64,000 nt of DNA from Heterostelium album PN500 (taxonomy: Eukaryota > Evosea > Eumycetozoa > Acytosteliales > Acytosteliaceae): contig NW_008805064.1 in assembly GCF_000004825.1 (NCBI RefSeq), forward strand, positions 806,001 through 870,000. Reading direction: 5' to 3'. How positions within the stretch are numbered: position 1 is the stretch's first letter; each line of letters opens with the position of its first letter. The notes below the pieces were generated by a model. It searched no databases and was not told where the DNA came from. It saw only the letters and a list, made by a program, of their open reading frames with translations. The position numbers and the translations under genes were made by a program. This document shows, piece after piece, positions 55,888 through 64,000 of this stretch.

Positions 55888-58800
55888 ATGATTGTTCATT
55901 TTCATAGCAATCATGTTTATTTATGTTTTTTGTTATTTTTGATTTCGAGTGTGGGTTTCACGGAACTCTCTTTGGCTCTTCCAGGTGTCACAACCAGACC
56001 TAAATTACAGATACCAGAGGCACCAACACCATTCTTCAATAAAGAGCATATCAAGCGTGTCGAAAAGATACGTTCACTCAACAGTATCGATGTACTGTCA
56101 AACTCTCATTATAGAAATAGCAACGCCGCAAAGAACAGTGTCTTGGATGCCACTGCTACCACGGTTGGCGAACGTGATGCTCTCGTCGCACTGTACGACC
56201 AGTGTGGAGGAAACGACTGGACCATGAAATCAAATTGGAAAGTCTCTGATCCTTGTACCAACAATTGGTACGGTGTCATTTGTAACCCGAATGGCCAGGT
56301 GACATCTCTGATTTTGGAGGAGAATAACTTGGTCGGAAGTCTACCACAGCAACTAGAGAATTTAATTCACTTGGAATCAATCATTTTGGATGGTAACCTA
56401 CTTACTGGACAGATTCCAAATATTTTCGAAACAATGACAAATTTAAGTGTAATACAATTACAAAATAATTTATTAGAAGTAAGTTTTACAATTATTTAAT
56501 CTATAAATAATTTCAAATTAATTTTCTTACATTTTATTTATCATTAGGGTGATATATCATGGACAGAGAAACTACCGTTGAATATAACATATTTATGGAT
56601 TGCAGGTAATCAATTCACTGGTGAAATACCAAAGACATGGCCAAAGTATACAAAGTTGGATTTAATCTTTGTTGAATTGAATAGATTGGAGGGTACCATT
56701 CCAGAAGAAATTGGAAATATGGAGAGTTTAAGATTATTTGATATTGGTTTTAATAATATTATTGTAAGTTCAAAATTAATCTTTTAAAAATGTTTCTAAA
56801 TATTAATATTTATTTTATTTTAGGGTTTTATTCCAGAAACAATTTCAAATCTAAGTAAATTAACACATTTTTGGGCATATGATAATAAGTTATCTGGTAA
56901 TTTACCATTGTCTATCGGTAATATGTCAAATGTTCAAATGATAGAGTTTACTAGAAACAATTTATCAGGTGAGATTCCAAGTAATATCTTTAACCATAAA
57001 ACAACATTTCAGAGTATCAGATTAAGTGGAAACAAATTCCATGGATCACTCGATTTTGTTTGTGGTTTGACCGATATTGTCGAAATTCTTTTGGATGACA
57101 ATCTATTCACAGTATTACCGAATTGTATGGACTCGGCACCAACCCATTTGGTAGATTTTGTACTCTCTGGTAATCGTTTGACCGGTACCATTCCAGAGTC
57201 TTTTGGTAACCTGACAAGTCTTAGATTTATCAATTTCAGAAATAATAATTTGAGAGGAGCAATCCCCCAAAGTCTCTCTAAATGTGTCAATCTCTCCAGA
57301 CTGGATATCTCTGAAAACAGCTTCGATTGTACACTCTATGAAGTTATTGGTCCAGTTAAAAAATTATCTTGGGTATCTATCATTTTTAAACAACAACAAT
57401 ATAAATTATCTAAACAAAGTTTATTAATTAATTTATTATCATTATAGATTAGTATTATTAAAGCAAATGATAATAATATTACAGGAGAGTTTATTGAAGA
57501 TATGTTTTGGGATTCCGATTCAGAGAAAGAGTTATTAAAGAGTATTTTCATTATGGATCTTTCAAACAATAAGTTGTCTGGTGCAATATCCGATTATCTC
57601 TCTTGGATGCTATCTTTGACTCACCTGGATCTCTCTTACAATAATTTTGAGGGACCTATTCCAAACGTATTGAACTACCTAAGCGAATTGTACTTGGAGG
57701 CGAATCAATTGAGATCCGAAGATGGTGGTATTCCGACATTTATGAAACCTTCCCTGAATTTCATAAGAATGGGATCGGACAACTATGCCTGTCCAACACT
57801 CATCGGTAACGCTTCCGATATGAGAATCACCATCGATCCTGCCTACTACCACTTTACACTTTGTTCTTGTATCGCTGGAACTACCGGTGTGAACGGATCC
57901 TGTAATCCATGTCCAGATCATGCAATCTGTAAAGGCAATGGTACCAATATCATTGTTCCACCAGGTTACTATCCTGTTCCCACTTTTGACGATCCTAAAT
58001 CACTGGTACGTTGTCCAACCAGTAATTTCGGTACAACTTCATGCAATCCAGATGGACTCGATTCGTACCAGTGTAAAGAAGGATTTACCGATCGTTTATG
58101 TGCACGTTGTGTATCAGGTTATTTTACTAAAGGTGTTGACTGTGTAAGATGTCCTGAAAATCCAAGTAAGTATAGAAATATATATATTTTTAATCAACTT
58201 ATTTAACCTATATTTAATTAATATTCCATTATCTCTTTTCTAGAATCTGGTATTATTTTTGCATTTGTATTATTAATATTTATATTATTATTTATATTCT
58301 TTGTCTTAACTGATCCAAAGAGATCACTTCCATCGGCAACTCGTAAAACCATTGTATTTTATTATCAAGTAAGTTTTTAAAATTAAAATATTAAAATCTC
58401 TTTTGAAATTGAATATTAATTTAATTTATTTATATGAATAATTATAGGCATTGAATTTATTATTATCTAAATTATCACCATGGCCAAAATTATTTGGTTT
58501 CTATTTCACATCATCTAGTTTTATTAATTTTTCATTTGGATTCTTGTGTATTGGTGATATTTCGAGATGGCCAAATCTATTCTTGGTTATTATTTGTTTG
58601 CCACCGGTGGTAGCTGCAGCCACATCGATATTCCTTTTCGTTATCTACTTGGTTTACTTCATTAGAAAGATTCCATTTGAAACAAGATGGTTGAGATCAT
58701 GCTTCCGTGTCAATTTGGTAGTTCTGAATTTCCTCTATTTACCACTGTGCATCTATATTCTACAGAATTACAGTTGCACTGCCGATTCCTATAGTGGCGA

Positions 58801-59872
58801 TAAATACATGTCGTTCTTCCCATGGATCAACTGTAGTGAACCGGACGGTGTCTACCAAGACATCTTCAAGGTGACAGTTGTGGCCACCATCGTCTATGTC
58901 ATCGGTATTCCAGCGTTGTTCACAGCGCTGCTCTTCCACTATCGCTCGAGACTGGACGATCCGTTTGTATTGTCATTCGTCGGATCACTCTACATCGACT
59001 ATCGTAAATCGATCTACTACTATGAGATCATTGGTTTGGGTCGTCGTTTCATGATGGCAGTCTCACTGGCTTTGATCGATCCAAAGTCTTCGTTCTCAGT
59101 GTTCGTCGTGCTCCTGGTAATAGGTGGTTCAATTATCTCACAGATCAGTCTGCGTCCTTTCATCTACAAGATCTCCAACTACTCAGAGTTGATCGGTATC
59201 AGTGTGTTGCTATTCAGCTACATCTGCATCATGATTCTCTCATCGATGCAAGCAACCAATCAATACGATGGAATAGGCATTCAAATTATATTGGCAGTGG
59301 TAATCATCGGTTACACTGTCTACTTAGGATTGCTATTCCTCTTCAGTTTGAAATACTTCCTGCCAAAGAAGATACAGGTCAAGTTGGATGAACGACTCTC
59401 AGTTATATTCGACCGATTTAGAAGATGGAAGATCCAGCGAGATCAACAAAGACAGCTACAAGAGGAAGAGGATGAATTGTTCTATCAATCGATAGATCCT
59501 ATCTTTAAGCGATCGAGTACAGCCAATCTGATTGATAACGTCACCAACGAAAGCTACGGAATCGAGCTAAGACGTAGAAACCCAACACTTTCACAATCGA
59601 CACCGATCGTTCCACTTCAAACATCAATAGCAGTACAGAGCAGTCCACCAAAGACATCTAGTACTAGTTCACCTAATCTCTCCACACTACAGGAGAACAT
59701 CTCCTCCAACGAAAAACAACCTTCACAAACATCATTGACGAATAGTAATGGTAGTACAAATAGTAATAATAATAATAGCAATAGCAATAACAATAATAAT
59801 AATAATAATAATAATCAAGAGCTTATTAATAATGATAATGAAATTAATAATGATAATCAAAGAGTAAATTAA
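55888..59872 (+). CDS. Leucine-rich-repeat receptor-like protein with Cys-rich module and C-terminal multi-TM domain
   Basis: Exons 55888..56478, 56548..56763, 56824..57372, 57448..58165, 58244..58368 and 58448..59872; GT-AG, in phase; 1207 aa. The ATG at 55888 gives a signal peptide ([21 protein letters not shown]). Residues 95-140 match the plant-type LRR N-terminal cap ([27 protein letters not shown]). About 15 plant-like LRRs follow, with LxGxIP patterns such as [11 protein letters not shown] and [18 protein letters not shown] Cys-rich module (about 640-745) contains [14 protein letters not shown] and [13 protein letters not shown]. About seven hydrophobic helices then lead to a Ser/Asn-rich cytoplasmic tail with poly-Asn. 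No kinase domain is present. Likely a surface receptor or adhesion protein. Confidence 0.85.
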
Positions 59873-59952
59873 TAATAAAATATTACTAGTTATATAGATC
59901 ATAATTTAATATATTTATTTATACATATTTTTATTGTTTATTTTTTATTTAT

Positions 59953-61291
59953 TTAGATTGATGATAATAATAATAATGGTAGTAATGTTATTAAGTATAA
60001 AAAGTTTGTTTTAATATATGAAGATGATGAAAGGTCATCATGAAGTAGATATTCATCGTGTTGATTAGCTACATCAACTCTGATGGTGTGAATTTTGGTA
60101 TCTGTGGTGATATTACATTTGATGTTTGTAAAATTGCTAATCTTTGGTAATGTACACTTTGTATTTTCGTTGATCGTCACCGAGATTGGCTCGTTGAATC
60201 CAGATCCTTCAATCAATAGAACATCGTCAACCACACTTGCTGATTTAATAATTGGTTCTTCAAAGGATAGTCTTACCACTTTGTTAATGTCAGGTGGCAA
60301 CAAACTTTGGTTAGCACCATCACCACTGAAACTATATTGATAATCATAGACTCCAGCGCCACTCTCTAGAATGCAACTGATCTCTTCATTTGATTTAACT
60401 GTTACATTGTTACATATTAAATTGTTTTTGCTATTTACATTGTTATTGGTGCTGTTGAAATGTATATGCGTAATCTTGGTATCGCTTTGTAAAAGGAGCT
60501 GGTTAAGGAAACCACCAGTTAAAGTTATAGGTGCGATACCTGACACTGGTATTTGGTCTTGGTTGTTGATAAAAGGCTTCAATGTTAAATCGATTGATTT
60601 CGAAGGTATTCTATTGGTGCTTACAGGATCAGGTTTAAACTCTATCTTTACTGTTGCAATGTTATCACTCATGTTACTAGGAACAGTTACATTCATATCC
60701 CAATAATCGTTAAACTGAACAAATTGAGCAGCTTCTCCCTTTACTGTTACACTTGACACTGTATTACCAATATTAAAACATAGTGATAACTTTATAATAT
60801 TTCCAATCTGTGTGTAATTTACATTAGGAATATCATCTAAAATAAAGCAATGATATTTATTAATATTATTAAAATAAATTAAAAAAAAACTTAAGACTTA
60901 CTTAAATTAAATGAATATGAAACATTTGCAGTATTAAGTGTATAGGTTCCTAAGAAATGATGATTCTTATTTTCTTTATAAAATATATTGAGTTGTGATG
61001 CACTACCTGTTGCATTGTTTAGATCAACTAAATGAAAGATAAAATTACTACCGTCATTTCCATTGATTTGAGTTTCCTTTGTGAAATTGTTTTTATTTTC
61101 TGGATCATTCATATAAATATTTATATGGTCATTATAATAATTAATTTTAAAAACTAATAATAATAATAGAAATATTGTTAGTAGCTACTAATTAAATATC
61201 AAATTTAAATTTTCTTACTAAAATCGTCACAATATGATAGAGATATAAAGGAATAAATAAATATTAAAAATATTGAATATATAATTTTCAT
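59953..61291 (-). CDS. Secreted IPT/TIG-type cell-surface protein, GPI-anchor-like tail (copy A)
   Basis: Exons 61291..61219, 61153..60902 and 60836..59953; introns GT-AG in phase; 402 aa. The first exon encodes a signal peptide (MKIIYSIFLIFIYSFISLSY). The C-terminal part reads as an immunoglobulin-like TIG domain: EEPIIKSASVVDDVLLIEGS, then GFNEPISVTIN and CTLPKISNFTNIKCN. The C terminus is Ser-rich followed by a hydrophobic tail with no basic residues after it (LYLITLLPLLLLSSI), as in GPI-anchored proteins. Many N-x-T/S sites. Related dictyostelid TIG proteins act in adhesion; that role here is inference. Paralogue of the next gene. Confidence 0.8.
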
Positions 61292-61827
61292 TGTTTGTGA
61301 ATAATGTTAATTATTTGTTTTGAAGTGTAATATAGTAAGAAATGATTTTAATTAATAAAATCAAAAACTAATGCTTTTAAGATCTAAGATTCTTTCTTAT
61401 CATATTAACATAACAAAAAGATTAAAAACTTTTTATTTTAAATAAAAATAAAGAATGTATGAAAACAGTGAATTTGAAATCAATTCCAAAAACAAGGAAT
61501 TGATAAAATAGGTGAGGACATCATTAACACACTGTTTGATGAAAAAACAATACCACTTGAAAATCACAAACTTGTCAACCCTCAGACAAACCAATCAAAT
61601 TGATCCTAAAAACGCAAATGCTTTTACCCCCATCCACAAAAAAACTTTATCCACCTTTTTCAAGTTCTCGGAACTTTATCAACAGCACCACACACTGCCT
61701 CTTCACCTGAATCAAAAATTTCAAAAAATGAAAAAATTAATTTTAATTAAAATTAACATTGATTGGGAAGAGGTCCTTCCTTCCCTCTCTTTATTATTGT
61801 TGTTGTTTTTAGAATGACTTGCCATGC
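61292..61827. other. Intergenic region with a possible decayed coding segment
   Basis: From 61456 to about 61610 the + strand has unusual complexity: frames reading MYENSEFEINSKNKELIK and then, in another frame, IGEDIINTLFDEKTIPLENH. No single frame or splice joins them well. It may be gene debris or chance. The rest is AT-rich 5' flank of copy A and 3' flank of copy B. Confidence 0.3.
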
Positions 61828-63266
61828 TTAACTGCGTTGTTGTTGTTGCAAAAAACACAAAAATAAAAACAAAGGTAAAAGGAAATTCCAATCGGATGGT
61901 TTGATGATGACCGATGATGAGACAGAGGAATTTTCTGAACCTGAATTAGAGTTACCCGTTGAGGAGGAGGTCGGAGGATTGTTAGATGAATGAGATTCAT
62001 CTTTTTGGTATTCCACCCATTGATTTGCTACATCTACTCTTAGCTTATAGAGGACCGTCACCTGGGTGTTGCATTTTATATTTGTAAAGTTACTGATTGT
62101 CGGTAGACTGCATGTCTTATTATCATTGATTGTTACTATTATTGGTTCATTAAAGCCTGTTCCATTGGTAGAGAGAACACCACCACTCTCTAAAATAGTT
62201 GAACTAATTGATGGTTCTTCATATGAAAGTATGATTGTATTATTATTATCATAACTATTATTATTATTACTTATTGTATTGGTTGAAATGAATGTATAAT
62301 TATATTTATATGATCCTGATCCACTTTGTATATTACATTCTAACTTATCACTTGTTATAATATTAAGATTTGAACAATCTAATGTTTGATTTTCATTGGT
62401 GAATCTTATAATACTACTATTATTGTTGTTATTGTTATTCAAAGTTGATAGAAAACAACCTCTAAGTGAAAGTGTATAGTTTCCTGCCACTGGTATTCTT
62501 ACATGGTTTGATGGATCGTCAATCAAACTAGGTTCTAATAGTAGTGTAAGTAAAACATCTCTTGATATCACTTTATTCGAGTAGAACTCTAGAATGATAT
62601 CATTAACAGTGATGTTACATGGTACCTCTATGACTATGGTCCAATTGTTATTGAACAACGTGAATGGAATCGGCGTGTAGTCTTTGGTGACATAGATCGA
62701 TCTTAAACTACTACCCATATTGAAATTCATACCAATAGTTACATTATTCTCTACTTGTGTTTGATTTAAAGGATTTGGTGGTTCAACTTTAAATTTATAA
62801 GAAGATCTGTGTTATTATTATGTTGATTCAATCTAAAATAGATATATATGGGTACTAATAAAACTTACATAAATAAACAGTGTATGGCAAACCACCACCA
62901 GGATAAACATTAATTGTTCCATAGAATGGTATTTTCGGGTTATCTTGGAAATCAATAGATATTTGATGTGTTGTTTTATTAATTGGATCTAAATCGACAT
63001 ATTTAAACACAATACTAGTGTTATCATCAGTGAAAAGTCTAGTTCTATTTGTGAAATAGCTATCTGGTAGATTTGAATCACTGTTCAATGTTAAATTTAC
63101 TTGATTAATAGCATATGATACAATAACTATAAAAAAATAAAATAAAATTATTAAAAAAAATGAAAAAAAATTTACTTGTCTTTTACATACATCCTTTAGA
63201 AGCAACACCCTCTATCTTTAAAAGGAATAAAATAGTGATAAAAGATAAAAACAATTTATGATACAT
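61828..63266 (-). CDS. Secreted IPT/TIG-type cell-surface protein, GPI-anchor-like tail (copy B)
   Basis: Exons 63266..63191, 63126..62869 and 62786..61828; GT-AG, in phase; 430 aa. Same exon layout and phases as copy A, so the two arose by tandem duplication. Signal peptide MYHKLFLSFITILFLLKIEG. The shared signature EEPSISSTILESGGVLSTNG, then TGFNEPIIVTIN and CSLPTISNFTNIKCN, aligns with copy A, followed by an Asn/Ser-rich stalk and a hydrophobic end (WNFLLPLFLFLCFL). A few polar residues, QQQQRS, follow the hydrophobic end, which is less typical for GPI attachment. The copies differ enough overall that the duplication is not very recent. Confidence 0.8.
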
Positions 63267-63644
63267 TATTTTTTAGTTATTTGTTAATTAAATTAAAACA
63301 AAAAGTTACTCTGTTTAGATCTTCTATTTACATATTTTTGATGGTTGGACTAAATGTGTTATTATAATAATTTACACTTTATTAATAATTTTAACCATTT
63401 TTGATCAAAAAACAAAATCTTGAATCTTTTTTTTTTTGTGAGTAGTTATCATCTCCATCAAGCAGATCTTTAAATTTTGTTAAAGTTTAATTTTTTTGTG
63501 AGTAGTCCACTAAATAACCCAGTTGGGTTGTGATTGAGTAAAAAAAACACACCTCCTATGTGATCACCATTGTAATATTGGGAAGTAATAAGAATAGTTG
63601 ATAATGTACTTAAAATTTGATTGATTTTAAAATTTTTTTTTTTT
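63267..63644. other. Intergenic region
   Basis: About 380 bp, AT-rich. A short repeat TTTTTTTGTGAGTAGT occurs twice (about 63428-63445 and 63490-63506). No gene seen. Confidence 0.45.
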
Positions 63645-64000
63645 TTAATCAAAGTTATAATCTTTTAAGAAATTGATAACAAATTCATTTTTTGTAGTTT
63701 TAGCTAAAACTTTTAATCTTGATCGGTCAGTGCGAGGATTTTTTAACAACCAATCGATAGCGTCTAAATTCGATATGTCGAGCTTTGACAGACAAGTACT
63801 TATTTTGTTATCGTAGAGTTCATGTTTTACCAGTTGATGTTGATCGAGATATTTAACCATTTCAAGATCGTTGTTCTCCAGTGCATAACCAAGTGCTTCA
63901 TCAGAGCAACCTTCTGTCCTATTTTCATTTAAAAATCTAACGGTTTCCAAATCTCTATTCCTAATGGCGTTGTTCATAGCAAACTTTGTACAATGGGTCG
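63645..64000 (-). CDS. Ankyrin-type repeat protein, C-terminal part (runs off right edge)
   Basis: The open frame enters from the right edge (THCTKFAMNNAIRN) and ends at 63645. It shows two ankyrin-like units of the degenerate dictyostelid type: DLETVRFLNENRTEGCSDEA and LGYALENNDLEMVKYLDQ. The helix pattern is A-[IL]-x-N-x-[DN]-L-E-x-V-x-[FY]-L. These proteins form a large, poorly understood family in dictyostelids. The last 40 residues (SRLKVLAKTTKNEFVINFLK) are the usual short tail. The N-terminal part lies outside the window. Confidence 0.75.
   Translation of the reverse strand, partial: THCTKFAMNNAIRNRDLETVRFLNENRTEGCSDEALGYALENNDLEMVKYLDQHQLVKHELYDNKISTCLSKLDISNLDAIDWLLKNPRTDRSRLKVLAKTTKNEFVINFLKDYNFD

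Noticed and set aside
61512-61817. 101-codon + strand ORF
   Set aside because: The start is unconvincing and more coding-like text lies in a different frame; listed only as possible debris.
1-64000. Retroelements, Polintons, CRISPR arrays, tRNA or rRNA genes
   Set aside because: No reverse transcriptase, integrase, capsid or polymerase motifs, no spaced direct repeats of CRISPR type, and no tRNA-like or rRNA-like sequence was recognised.

Overview
This window is dictyostelid (social amoeba) nuclear DNA. The signs are very AT-rich intergenic sequence, many short AT-rich GT-AG introns (mostly 55-110 nt), poly-Q, poly-N, poly-T and poly-S tracts inside proteins, and dictyostelid-typical families: an SH2-domain Shk kinase, an F-box/FNIP-type repeat protein, a CUL1-type cullin and a 12-TM-type adenylyl cyclase. 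Exons are richer in G+C than I would expect for D. discoideum, so I infer a relative from another group (Cavenderia, Heterostelium, Polysphondylium or Tieghemostelium type). Gene models below were built by joining open frames through GT-AG introns and checking phase by hand.

Left part (1-31 kb) is dense, ordinary eukaryotic gene space. In order: a gene with two serine-recombinase-like domains (cut by the left edge), ribosomal protein L15, DPM2, a PH+HMA two-domain protein, an F-box/FNIP-like protein, a CUL1-type cullin, pterin carbinolamine dehydratase, a membrane-anchored alpha/beta hydrolase, a small secreted G/Y/P-rich protein, SURF6, a Shk-type kinase, UBLCP1, a phytanoyl-CoA dioxygenase-like protein, a large Asn/Asp-rich protein ending in an AT-hook-like motif, and an ankyrin protein.

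Middle part (31-44 kb) is a rearranged accessory region. One intact HEAT/importin-like gene (31.5-34.2 kb) is followed by two broken copies and one smaller remnant, all on the + strand. Interleaved are two whole genes with delta-endotoxin-like helical N-terminal domains, two pieces of the 3' end of the adenylyl cyclase gene, a fragment of a Stealth-type phosphotransferase gene, two small elements with long terminal inverted repeats, and a 115-nt tandem repeat. The cyclase 3' end and the HEAT copies look as if they were duplicated together and shuffled.

Right part (44-64 kb) holds the acaA-type adenylyl cyclase on the minus strand with about 3.4 kb of nearly gene-free upstream DNA, then LSM2, the mRNA-export helicase DDX19/Dbp5, an LRR receptor-like multi-TM protein, two tandem secreted IPT/TIG-type proteins with GPI-like tails, and the end of an ankyrin-type protein cut by the right edge.

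There is no operon logic here. Neighbours are unrelated housekeeping and signalling genes in divergent and convergent pairs. No tRNA, rRNA, CRISPR array or recognisable retroelement was found.
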